This document shows positions 23,391-34,098 of a stretch of 64,000 nucleotides of DNA, in pieces. The stretch lies in the NCBI GenBank assembly GCA_035048485.1, contig CM068582.1:19851570-19915569 (forward strand). The letters run 5' to 3'. The stretch's first letter is position 1, and the number at the start of each line of letters is the position of its first letter. This DNA is from Pteria penguin (Eukaryota > Mollusca > Bivalvia > Pterioida > Pteriidae). The notes under the pieces are model-generated. The model did no database searches, was not told the DNA's origin, and saw nothing but the letters and a program-made list of their open reading frames with translations. Position numbers and translations under genes: made by a program.

Positions 23391-25025
23391 ATCTGATGTT
23401 CCAAGATCTTTTCCAACAGTATAAATTACAGAATTAGGAGAGGTGATTGCAGTCTTAAACACAACAGAGGATACACCACAAAGCTCATCAGGCAAGAGAG
23501 AAACAGCTTGCTGCTTGTTGGTTTTTTTTGTCATCTCTAGTTTCTCACTCTGTTCTTGATCTTCCCTGCTATCAATGTCACACTGCTCAGTATGTGGGAC
23601 AGATATTTCCCTGCTATCAGTGTCACACTGCACAGTATGTGGGACAGATATCTCCCTCCTATCAATGTCACATTGCTCAGTATGTGGGACAGATATCTCC
23701 CTCCTAACAGTGTCACACTGCACAGTATGTTGGACAGATATTTCCCTGCTATCAATGTCACACTGCTCAGTATCTGGGACAGATATTTCCCTGCTATCAG
23801 TGTCACACTGCACAGTATGTGGGACAACTATTTCCCTCCTATCAGTATCACACTGCTCAGTATGAGGGACAGATAGTTCCTTGCTATCAATTTCACACTG
23901 CTCAGTATGTGGGATAAATATTTCCCTCCTATCAATGTCACACTGCTCAGTATGTGGGACGGATATTTCTGTGCTATCAGTGACACACTGCTCAGTATGT
24001 GAGACAGATACTTCCCTGCTATCAGTGTCACACTGTTCAGTAAGTGGGACAGATACTTCCCTACAGTGAGTGTCACACTGCTCAGTATGAGGAATTGATA
24101 TTTCTGTGCTGTAAGTGTCACACTGCTCAGTATGTGAGACAGATATTTCCCTGCTATCAGTGCCAATCTGCTCAGTATGTGGGACAGATATTTCCCTGCT
24201 ATCAATGTCACACTGCTCAGTTTGTGGGACAGGTACTTCCCTGCTATCAGTATCACACTGCTCAGTATGTGGGACAGATATTTCCCTCATATCAATGTCA
24301 CACTGCTCAGTATGTGGGACAACTATTTCCCTCCTATCAATATCACACTGCTCAGTATGTGGGACAGATATTTCCCTGCTATCAGTGTCACACTGCTCAG
24401 TATGTAAGACAGATATTTCCCTGCTATCAATGTCACACTGCTCAGTATGTGGGACAACTATTTCCCACCTATCAATATCACACTGCTCAGTATGTGGGAC
24501 AACTATTTCCCTCCTATCAATAACACACTGCTCAGTATGTGGGACAGATATTTCCCTGCTATCAGTGTCACACTGCTCAGTATGTGAGACAGGTATTTCC
24601 CTGCTATCAATGTCACACTGCTCAGTATGTGGGACAGGTATTTCCCTGTTAATCATACTACATTGCTCAGAATGTGGTAAAGATAGTTCTTTGCTTTCAG
24701 TATTATTATGTTCAGTATGCTTGACCAGTATTTCTGTACCATCAGTCACAAAATTATCATTAGCTTCCAAATGTCTAGAAGTGTGATTTGATAGAACATT
24801 TATGCTGATTTCTGAATTAACAACACCGCCTAATGATGTGGTATGTGGGACTTCAGTGACTGAACTGGGTGTTACAGTTTCTGTTTCTGTAGTATTCTGA
24901 CTCTGACTATATGTATGCGGTGACAAAAGGTCATTCGTCTCTTGTGGCATACTGACGCTACACGCAGCAGAAGTTTCTGTCTCAGCTAATGGGAAATGAT
25001 CTACTGTAGGTGATACTTTCAATTT
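23391..25025 (-). CDS. Exon of 545 codons dominated by a 15-residue cysteine-bearing repeat
   Basis: The minus-strand exon is bounded by an acceptor (TTTTTTTTCAG, first base 25025) and a strong donor (CAGAT|GTAAGTAGT, last base 23391), both phase 0. About 110 residues of Ser/Thr-rich leader are followed by about 25 tandem copies of PHTEQCDTDSREISV-type units, nearly all keeping His-Thr-Glu-Gln-Cys. A Lys-rich stretch and about 45 further residues come after. No known domain was recognised. The regular cysteine spacing (one per 15 residues) is unusual for an otherwise disordered acidic protein. It joins the 33355-33257 exon upstream and the 20481 exon downstream, both phase 0. Confidence 0.8.
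23560..24715 (-). repeat. 45-bp coding minisatellite, about 25 copies
   Basis: The plus strand shows CACTGCTCAGTATGTGGGAC every 45 bp, with variants scattered along the array. The first two units at the 24.7 kb side are the most diverged. Because 45 is a multiple of three, the frame is kept, and several antisense frames also stay open. Confidence 0.95.
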
Positions 25026-25086
25026 CTGAAAAAAAATTAAGATTAAAATTGAAATTTTAAAAACTGTTGCACAATATGAAGATAAT

Positions 25087-25717
25087 ACAAGAGTATCAGT
25101 AAAACAGATGGATGCTCCCTGAACGGCAGTTATACTTATAATGCAGGAAATTGATGACTCAATTCATATACAAAAAAATCATTAAAACTGATGGATGTTC
25201 CAAGAAGCACAGCAATAATGAAGGAAATGAATGACTCAATATAGAGGAAATCATTGTATTGATTGATGAGGATTTCAAATCTCATTGTATCATATGGATA
25301 TCCAATTGAGTCCACTGTAGAACAACAAGTGATCACAGTATCTTAAACTAAAATGAATAAGCTTGATTAGTTGTGAAATAAAACTTTTTATCTTGAGCTT
25401 GACCTTTCAGAAATGACCTTGAGTGACCTTTGTCCAAAAGCCCTTAACCTTAATAATATTTTGGTGAAGTATGATCAAATTCTGATGAAAAAAGTAGGAG
25501 ATATAAGTAATTCATGGTATTTAATGTTATAGTTAATAAGAGACCTTGACCTTTCAGAAATGACCTTGAGTGACCTTTGTCCCAAAGCCCTTAACTTAAA
25601 TAATACTTTGGAAAAGTATGATCAAATTTTGATCAAAGGTATAGGAGATATGAGCTCAGTCAGATGGACACACAGATGGAAGGACACACAGACACAAATA
25701 TTTCAGGGAGCATAAAA
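25087..25717 (+). mobile_element. Second family C element
   Basis: The head ACAAGAGTATCAGT and the inverted pair ATGCTCCCTGAA (about 25112) and TTTCAGGGAGCAT (about 25700) bound 630 bp. These contain TGACCTTGACCTTTCAG and GACACACAGATGGAAGGAC. It is collinear with 16791-17575. It lies just upstream of the 25025 exon in the direction of transcription. Confidence 0.8.
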
Positions 25718-25929
25718 CCTAACTTCTTTATGTAAATGTGGCCATAATGTATGTTAAAAGAAATGCTTTTCATATTGAGTTTGTTAAGCATATGAGACAA
25801 GTATTAAAAGTCTTTGACATATCTACTCAAACATGAGTATTTTGAATTAGTTTAATTCAACTATGTTTAAATTCCAAATAGTAATACAAGTATACTGAGC
25901 ATTTATTAAATGTTTTTAAAGCATTTCAT

Positions 25930-26262
25930 TAATTCATTTATTTTTGCATTAATGTGACTAAGTCAACACAAATGTTGAAAATATATCAAATTTTATTTTA
26001 GACCACAAAAACAACAACACTTTTTTGCACATCCATTCAAGTGATTTTGATATTAAGCATTTCCTTTGTCTCTGCAAGATGTGATTCAGGGCAACAAGTT
26101 AGTCATTTTCTTTAGGTGAGGCCTTTTGTTGACTGATTTCAAGTCTGGGTCATGAACAACAATTGTTTCAAATATTATCCAGATCCAACTTAAAATGGCC
26201 TAATTTCATATGTTGAGTGTTGAGAAACATCTAAAAACTTATTTAGATGTGTAAAGAAATGA
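25930..26262 (+). repeat. Internal family A fragment
   Basis: Starts inside the ATTCATTTATTTTTGCATTA segment and runs through GATATTAAGCATTTCC and AGATGTGTAAAGAAATG. It also preserves one uninserted copy of the piggyBac target site (about 26050-26060). Confidence 0.75.
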
Positions 26263-26470
26263 AACAAGAAGCCCAAAAATGCCTATATCGCTCACCTCAA
26301 CATCTAGATCAAACGAAGTACAAAATTTGTGCATAATATGCTGAGGAACAAGCATGAAATTTTTCATTGAATTCAGCCAAGTAGTTTCAGAGAAGAAGTT
26401 GAATATATCAAAAAGTTTATGGACAGGCGGCAGACAATCTGGTATGACATTCGGCTCAGGTGAGCTCAAA
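26263..26470 (+). mobile_element. Very short family A derivative
   Basis: The head AACAAGAAGCCC...ATATCGCTCACCTCAAC and tail CGGCTCAGGTGAGCTCAAA are only 208 bp apart. This suggests an internally deleted copy that could still carry both ends. Confidence 0.65.
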
Positions 26471-26699
26471 ATCAAAGTCCCAAAACTCTGTAACCACAAA
26501 TCGGATGAACCTGATAATCGAAAGGCAGCTTCCTCTCCACATTCTTGATATACTGATTTCAGTATATTTCAAGTGAATTAAATCAAAACATAATCAAAGA
26601 AAAGCTTTCATTCTTTAAAGACATACATACAAAGCTATTGACGTGAAAATTTCTTGAAGAGAAAATCATCCACTATCGTGTCTTATGACGTGAAAAATG

Positions 26700-27660
26700 A
26701 TAAGGTATCTTGAGCCCGTTTTTTTTTTCAAAAATGAGTAAAATGAGAAAGGGGGGGAGGGAGGAGGTGTTTTTAATTTTTTTATGAAAGAACATGATGA
26801 TTTCATATTTCAAACAATTATTTTAAATGTTAAATATTGAAAATATATCAATATCTATATGGTTTGCACTTCACAGGAAGAAGTCGTAAATGCAAATTGC
26901 AATGATGCAGTAATCTTTCCCCTTTTGCATAGAATAAAATTTATAAAAATTGGCCTGTGGTGGCACCACCTGTTGATGCATCTTAATTCACACAGTTCTG
27001 AAAATAGAGAAGAAAATGTGAATAACCCCCCAACCCCCCCTCCTCCCCTTTTTTTTTTTAATTAAGATCTAGAAATTGAAATAATGAAAAAAAATTTTCA
27101 CTATAAAAGTTCTTTTCATACATATGATTAAAAAAAAACATTGCCTCTGACAGGGTTTGAACCCACGACCTTAAGATTCCTTTAAACCTTTCACCAGTAA
27201 TATTACAATTTTATATTCTTCATAAAACATCTACAAATTAAAAAATTGACAAAAAACTTTTACTGTGGCATTCTTTGCCCTTAATATGATTAAATGAAAC
27301 CAAATTACAGCATCAAATTGTAATATGCGGAGCAATAATGAGTAAAGTCACTTGTTTTTGCATTGAAAACACTAAGTCCAAAAAGATAACGAAAAAACAT
27401 AAAAAATTTGATTACGGAATGGAACCAAAAACAACAACACTTCTTCACATATGTCTCTGGATCATTCCTATGCATTCAGTTTTGCCTGTGGTGGCACCAT
27501 CTGCTGATTGATCCAGACAAAAAATAACAACTCTTGTAAGAGACCATGAGTACTTGCATCCTACCCAGTTTCATCACAATCTTTAAAGTAGTTCTGTAGA
27601 ATAAGTTGAAAATGTGAAAAACTGCCCCCCCCCCCTTTTTTCTTGGAAGTCATAAAAAAT
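26700..27660 (+). repeat. Decayed family A modules with G- and C-runs and a tRNA-like B box
   Basis: Contains the module words AGTTGAAAATGTG, GTGGTGGCACCA, C-runs near 27027-27045 and 27624-27636 and a G-run near 26749. On the minus strand, near 27142-27165, GTGGGTTCAAACCCTG is a good tRNA B box/T-arm followed by a T-run, but the rest of a tRNA is missing. Confidence 0.55.
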
Positions 27661-27665
27661 TCATA

Positions 27666-28158
27666 AACAAGAGCAACACCTAGTGTGGCATAATATGCCC
27701 GTCACCTCCTTTAGACGGGATCAATTTAAACGTATGGTTTTATTACCCCTTTGGTAATACTTTTATGAAATATTGAAATCCAAAAAGAGGGATCCAAGTC
27801 CCGTAACTCTGTAACAACAATATGGAATTTGCTCAGAACTGGAAAGTGGCTTACCCTACACTATTTAAGCATTCCGTAAATGTTTCATGAAAAACAGCTG
27901 AGGTTTACTGGAGTTATCGTGTTACATAGCATCTCCATAGCATCCTATCATAGTAACAAAGTTTTATTCCCTTTGCATGATGTGACCTTGACCTTTGACC
28001 TATAACCTTGAGTCAAGATCATGGCACACCCTTGAGTCCTAAGTAACAATTCTGTGAAATATTATTGAAATCCATGTACAGGGGAAGAAGTTATGGCCCG
28101 GACAAGCTTATCCCGGACGACGGACGGACAACGCCATAACAAGACGGGCGTATAAAAA
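27666..28158 (+). mobile_element. Family B element: AACAAGAG head, GGCAT hairpin
   Basis: The head AACAAGAGCAACACCTAG is followed by a GGCATAATATGCC hairpin and CCGTC...AGACGGG. The tail is GACGACGGACGGACAACGCC, then AAGACGGGCGTATAAAAA. The body ends with one TGACCT-rich unit of the 22.4 kb type. Related copies: 38917-39582 and 50597-51035. Confidence 0.75.
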
Positions 28159-28310
28159 TCCAAAAATTAAGATAGTGACAAAATTCTTTCACAATAATAT
28201 TCCTTATCATGATTATGATCAAAATAGTCCATAAGAACTCATCATTATCAGTTAACTGAAAAACATTACACTTTTCTGCATTGAAATTACTAAGTCCATA
28301 AAAATGTGGA

Positions 28311-30186
28311 AACAAGAGGCCCAAGTGGGCCTATATCGCTCACCTGAGTACCTATATTATCAGTCATGCATGAAGGAAGAATTCATTTATTTTTGCATTA
28401 ATGTGACTAAGTCAACACAGATGTTGAAAATATGTCAAATTTTATTTCAGGCTAGAATAAAAAACAACACTTTTTTGCACATCCATTCAGGTGATTTTGA
28501 TATTAAGCATTTCCTTTGTCTCTGCAAGAAGTCATTCAGGGCATTCAGGGAAAAAGAATATTGTTAAACGAGGGAACTCTTTTGTGACCTACTCTTGACT
28601 ATGGTGGCGCCACCTGTAAGGAGGTCTGGACGAAAACAACAGAATTTGAAGAGGATCATAAGTGACTTATTTCTACCAAGATTTATTAAAATCCTTCAAA
28701 CAGTTTTGTAGAAAAAGTTGAAAATGTGAAAAATGGCCAACCCCCCCCCCCCCTTTTTTTTTTGGAAGTCTTAAACGTAAAATTCCTAATTTCATATGTT
28801 GAGTGTTGAGAAACATCTAAAAACTTATTTAGATGTGTAAAAAAAAAAAAAAATATTTTTGACCACAGCTGGATTTGAACCGCTACTCTCCATATTTCAA
28901 TTACCAAGTGGTATATGTACCATTGTGAGACCTACTTTTAGACATGGTGGCATTATCTGTTAACCAATTTGGATGATCCGCACAAAAAACAAAACCTTTG
29001 AAAAGGACTATGAGTACTTGCATCCTACCCAGTTTTATCACAATCCTTCAAGTTGTTTTGTAGATCAAGTTGAAGATATGAAAAATTGTCCCCCCCCCCC
29101 CCTCCCCCCCCCTTTTCTTGGAAGTCTTAAAAAATTCATAAAAAAATTCAAAAATCGAGATATTGAAAAAATTCCTTCACACCAGCATTCCTTACCATAG
29201 AAATGATTAAATGAAACCAAATGAATGCATCAATGTTTACTAAAAGAAAATAATAACTCTTTAATGCATTAAAATAACAAAGTCCAAAATAAAAATGAAA
29301 AAACGTCAAAAATTTGATTTCGGAATGGAACCAAAAATATCAACACTTCTTCCCATATGCCTTTATCTCATTCCTATGCAGTCGGTTTGTCGCTGTATGC
29401 ACCCGATCTGAATAAGAAGTTTGTCAAAGGAGGGTACCCTCTGTGACCTACTTTTGTCTGTGGTGGTGCCACCTGTTCATGGATCCTGACAAAGAAGACC
29501 ACATTTGTCGGGGACCTTGAGTATTTGATGCATGCCAAGTTTCATTGAATTCCAGCAAGTGGTTCCGAAGAAAAAGTTCAAACTGTGAAATGTTTACACC
29601 AATTATCCCCCCCCCCCCCCTTTTTCTTGAAAGTCTTAAAAAATTCATAAAAAAACCAAAACATAAAATATTGAAAAATTTTCTTCGCAGTAGTATTTCT
29701 TCCCATCAAAATGATCAAATTAAACCAAATTAATGCATCAATGTTTACTAAAAGAAAAAAATACCTCTTTTCTGCATTAAAATTACCAAGTACAAAAAAA
29801 CGTCAAAAATTTGATTTCGGAATGGAACCAAAAATAACAACACTTCTTCACACATCCCTCTAGATCATTCCTATGCATTTGGTTTGTCTTTGTATGCCCC
29901 CGGTCTGAAGAAGAAGTTTGTCAAAGGAGGGTACCCTCTTTGACCTACTTTTGCCTGTGGTGGCGCCACCGGTTGATGAATCTGGACGAAAAACAACAAC
30001 ACTTGTAGGGGACCATGAGTACTACATGCTTATCAAGTTTCATCAAATTCTGTTCAGTGGTTCTGGAGAAGAAGTCGAAAATGTGAAAAGTTAACGACGG
30101 ACGACGGACGACGGACGGACGACGGACGACGGACGGTGATTGATCACAATAGCTCACTTGAGCCTTTGGCTCAGGTGAGCTAAAAA
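28311..30186 (+). mobile_element. Long, young family A element
   Basis: It has complete head and tail with subterminal complements (GCTCACCTGAG and CTCAGGTGAGC). It is almost identical over most of its length to 48755-50555, including C-runs and the GACGGACGACGGACGG tail, so both moved or were copied recently. It contains an uninterrupted GATATTAAGCATTTCC site at about 28498, the site used by the piggyBac at 52.37 kb. Family A copies carry a minus-strand GGTTCAAATCCAGC box in the body. Confidence 0.9.
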
Positions 30187-30511
30187 CGTCATAAATTTGA
30201 TTTTGGAACGGACCCAAAACTAACAACACTTCTTCATACATCTGTCTAGATCATTCCTTTGCATTCGGTTTGTCTCAGTATGTCCCCAGTCTGAAGAAGA
30301 AGTTTGTCAAAGGGGGGTACCCTCTGAGACCTACTTTTGCCTGTGGTAGCGCCACCTGTTGACGGACACTTGTAGTGGACCACGAGTACTTCATGCATAC
30401 CAAGTTTCATCAAATTCTGTTCAGCTGTTCTGAAGATGAAAATGTGAAAAGTTGATGTCGGACGATGGACGACACCACACGGACGGACGACGGACAACGA
30501 TTGATCACAAT

Positions 30512-30547
<36 letters not shown>
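30187..30547 (+). repeat. Headless family A module
   Basis: Abuts the previous copy and ends with the same tail hairpin and AAAAAAA. Confidence 0.75.
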
Positions 30548-30548
<1 letters not shown>

Positions 30549-31775
30549 ATTTTGACCACAGCTGGATTTGAACCGCTATTCTCTTTATTTTAATTACCAA
30601 GTGGTATATACCATTGTGAGACCTAGTTTTTATACATGGTGGCATCATCTGTTAGCCACCTTGGATGAAATGTACAAAATTAATAGAGAACCTATAGCAC
30701 TTCATGCATACCATGTTCCATTAAAATCTGTTATGTGGCATAACAGCAGAAGTTAAACATGTGAAGAATTGTTCCTATACACCCTCATTTGGAAGTCTTA
30801 AAAAATTCATAGAAAAACCAAAAATTGAGATACTTTCAAAATAATATTCTTTACCATAATTATGATCCAAATAGTCCATAAGAAATCATAATTATCAATA
30901 AACTAGGAAATATGACACTTTTCTGCATTGAAATCTGCATTGAATCCAAAAAAATGTTGAAAACATTTCTAATATTTGATTTTGGAAAGGAACTAAAATG
31001 ACAAGACTTCTTCACTCATCCCTCTAGATTATTTCTATAAATTCTGCTTGTCTCTGTATACAGCCAGTACGAAGAAGAAGATTGTCAAAGGAGGGTACTC
31101 TTTTGTGACCTACATGTACTTTTGACTCTGGCGGCGCCACCTGTAAAGAGGTCTAGACGAAAACGAAAGAATTTGAAGTGGATCATAAGGGATTTATTTC
31201 TACCAAGATTTATTAAAATCCTTCAAACAGTTTTGCAGAAAAAATGAAAAAGTGAAAAATTGTCAACCCCCCCCCCCCCATCTTTTATTTTCACAATATT
31301 ATTCCTTCCCATAATTAAGATCAAAATAGTCCATAAGAAATCATCATTATCAATTAACTGAAAAACATGACACTTTTCTGTATTGAATTTACTAAGTCCA
31401 AAAAATGTTGAAAAAACATCAAAAATTTGATTTCAGAACAGAACCAAAAATAACAACACTTCTTCACACATCCCTCTAGATCATTCCTATGTATTCGGTT
31501 TGTCTCTATATGTCCCCGGTCTGAAGAAGTTTGTTAAATGAGGGTACCTTCTGTGACCTACTTTTGCCTGTGGTGGCACCCCTTATTGATAGATCTGGAC
31601 AAAAACTTCAACACTTGTAGGTGACCATGAGTACTTCACGCATACCAAGTTTCATCAAATTTTGTTCAGCTATTCTGTAGAAGAAGTCGAAAATGTGAAA
31701 AGTTAACGACGGACGGACGATGGACAACAAACGACGGACTACGATTGATCACAATAGCTCACTTGAGCCTTCAAA
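30548..31775 (+). repeat. Older family A modules
   Basis: Starts at GACCACAGCTGGATTTGAAC and passes a C-run near 31267-31279. Ends at a broken tail AATAGCTCACTTGAGCCTTC near 31755-31774. Confidence 0.7.
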
Positions 31776-31808
31776 ACCACACAAACAAAATCACAAGAGA
31801 CCACTTAC

Positions 31809-32030
31809 AACTGACCAGAATTGCATTTTTCCAACTGCTTGTCACTCTTTGTACATTGTCAATATTAACATACTGATGTTTTCTATTCATTAACCAGAGT
31901 GTTAGAGTAACAGATATGATGCAGATGCCTGCAGTTGCTTTCATAGAATTTTTAAGTGCTACTTCAAGCAGATAGATGGACAAAATGATCTCTATCGGTA
32001 CATGACTGATAAGTGCTAGCCACATAAAAA
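31809..32030 (-). CDS. Possible isolated exon with hydrophobic segments, weak
   Basis: The minus strand is open between a possible acceptor (ATGTATGCAG, exon base 32030) and a good donor (GTT|GTAAGTGG, exon base 31809). It encodes 73 codons with two likely membrane segments and Asn/Lys-rich ends. Its phases (2-base start, 1-base end) do not fit between the 33257 and 25025 exons, so it is not part of the FHA gene as drawn. It may be an exon of another gene, an alternative exon or chance. Confidence 0.2.
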
Positions 32031-32154
32031 CTGCATACATATATTTAAAGGATGATTCTCAGTATTACCCTTTTTAGGAAATATACGTACAAAGATTCAA
32101 GCAGTACATATCACATGCCGTTGCTCTTCTACTTAAAGTGTGATTCCTACTATA

Positions 32155-32324
32155 GACCCTTCCACTGTTACTTCGGGACAAACATTTTGGTTGGCGAATG
32201 ATAACGTTTCCTGTAAACTTTTTGACATCATAACAAAAAACTGATTGTCTCTGACGTCATATTGTGGAAACATATATCATATTGCCAACCAAAATGTTAG
32301 TCCCACAGTAACAGTGAAAGGGTC
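32155..32324. mobile_element. 170-bp TA-flanked MITE with ~42-bp inverted ends
   Basis: The ends GACCCTTCCACTGTTACTTC and its near-complement at 32283-32324 are inverted over about 42 bp with a few mismatches. Both sides show TA. A TGACGTCA octamer lies at about 32253. It resembles Tc1/mariner-type MITEs by size and TA target. Confidence 0.85.
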
Positions 32325-33256
32325 TATAAAATAGTCTGGAAGGACAGGCAACCAAAGTAATTTCTGTATGTCCTTTTTGTATGTGCAACCAAACTGAAAA
32401 CAACAATACAATATATACCAAATTCATGTAGGGTCGTACGTGTTGTGTCCTTTTCAATGAATGTCGAATCTCCATTCAACTTCTTGGATATCGTCACTCA
32501 TTTAACAGAAATATTTTTGTCAGGCCATTTTTTCTCTGAAATAATTGAGATCAGAGCTCCTATGGTGTCCAGTTTATTAAATTCCTTCAGTGCTTTAAAA
32601 CTCAGGGTGGCGTTACCCTTGCAAAAGAGTATCAAATGGAGAAAAGGGGATCCCATTGCTTGTATGTCATCGAACACTGCGAATGGACGCAGCCATTTCG
32701 GGGAGTCACAAAACTGAACTCGATCTAGTTTTTTTCATAACTCCCGTAAATATCAGCACAGCGAAAAAAGAAAAAAATTTGGACTTCCTTACAAAATCAG
32801 GTCTGTTGATCCGTAAACCAATTTATAAAAAAGAAAAATGCCTTAACTACCAAGTTCTTCCTCTTCCATTACGAAGTGTACTCATAAATGAGTGTCATAC
32901 TTCTTACTCCAATAAAGAATGTTTACACAAAACAACATAAGATTTGCAAGTAAAAAGTAAATATATCCCTTTTCTCAAAAATAGTTAATAACCACAAGCA
33001 ACATTGCTAATGTCAAACTGAAACCATATACTCAACAAATTGTGAGTATAATTAAATTTGTGATGATAAAGTTCAGAGAAGTAGCCCTGACAAACAACAG
33101 TTTATTACTGGACAGGTGTATGCTCTAGATAAGTAATTGTATTAGCTTGTCCGATTACTACCAATCCAGTTAAAGAAGGATGGTCATTTAGCGCATTCCT
33201 TGTTTAGATAAAATTCACTGAACACAAATAGTAAAAAAAAACAAAGCAGTTAGTAC

Positions 33257-33355
33257 CATTTTTTTCACTTCTTCAGGAGTGATTACCCTTGTTGCATTCC
33301 TCTGTCGTTTCTTTAAAGCTGCAGATTTTCCTTTAGGTGATACTGCCATTTTATT
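33257..33355 (-). CDS. 33-codon exon, basic linker after the FHA-like part
   Basis: The minus strand reads from an acceptor (TTTCATTGCAG, first base 33355) to a donor (AAAATG|GTACTA, last base 33257), phase 0 on both sides. It encodes NKMAVSPKGKSAALKKRQRN and then a TPEEVKKM end. The Lys/Arg cluster could be a nuclear localisation signal. The ATG inside could be mistaken for a start, but the in-phase acceptor and the match to both neighbours favour an internal exon. Confidence 0.6.
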
Positions 33356-33359
33356 CTGC

Positions 33360-34098
33360 AATGAAATTCAAAGTAAACACCTGGGTTTTTCACATATTCT
33401 TATGTACAAACCAGTTTAACATATTTCATAATTTTCGCATTTTTCTTTTAGCTGTATCACAAATGAAATACTAATGCTTTGTAAAACTATGACTGTTCTA
33501 CTGGAAGAAATACCCTCTGTGACAACAAAGCTTGGGCCACACAGGGGTAGAACCTATTCCTATTTTTAGAGAAAGGAACAAACTTCACAGACCGACACCA
33601 TCTTACATCAAACGCCAATTAACATAAATACAATGTACTGCTGATGTATGGATTAATAATTCTTACGTTCACACATAAGATTCCGTTTTAAAAAGATATC
33701 TGACATAGATTGAAATAGTAAGTAGATCTATTCTATGTACATATTTTTGAGTGCGCTCTTGATTAAGCAAATGGTACAACTAACTGATCAACTGTCATCA
33801 CACCTTTTGGCATACTTTTTCTTAAGACACCATAGATAAATAGCCCGTCAAACATGAATTTAATGGTTATGTCACAATGAAACTATGTAATGTGCAGGGT
33901 TAAAGTTGGATGATAATAATACTACTTTATTCCGAGAAGAGACTCAATCACCGGTAATACATGTAATGCAAGTAAGTAATAATGTAAAAATATAAATCAA
34001 AGGACTCAAGGTCCTGAATAACACTCATATGAAGATGAAGCGGAATTAGTGATATCAATAGTATTAATTAGTTTCATTCTTAGAATTAACAGCAAAGA
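33360..34098 (-). other. Intron, nothing recognised
   Basis: No repeat family, exon or RNA-like element was identified between the 33.3 kb exon and the 34.1 kb duplication. Confidence 0.4.

Noticed and set aside
23560..24715. Regular 45-bp repeats looking like a CRISPR array
   Set aside because: There are no unique spacers; the whole unit repeats and it is an in-frame coding minisatellite of a spliced eukaryotic gene.
24044..24786. Long plus-strand frames with Cys-x-x-Cys-like patterns across the 45-bp array
   Set aside because: They are antisense to the repeat exon. A 45-bp unit without stops keeps several frames open by arithmetic.
27130..27205. A tRNA gene on the minus strand
   Set aside because: There is a good B box and T-run, but no A box or matching acceptor stem.
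31809..32030. Adding the hydrophobic frame as an exon of the FHA gene
   Set aside because: Its phases do not match the 33257 donor or the 25025 acceptor, which fit each other directly.
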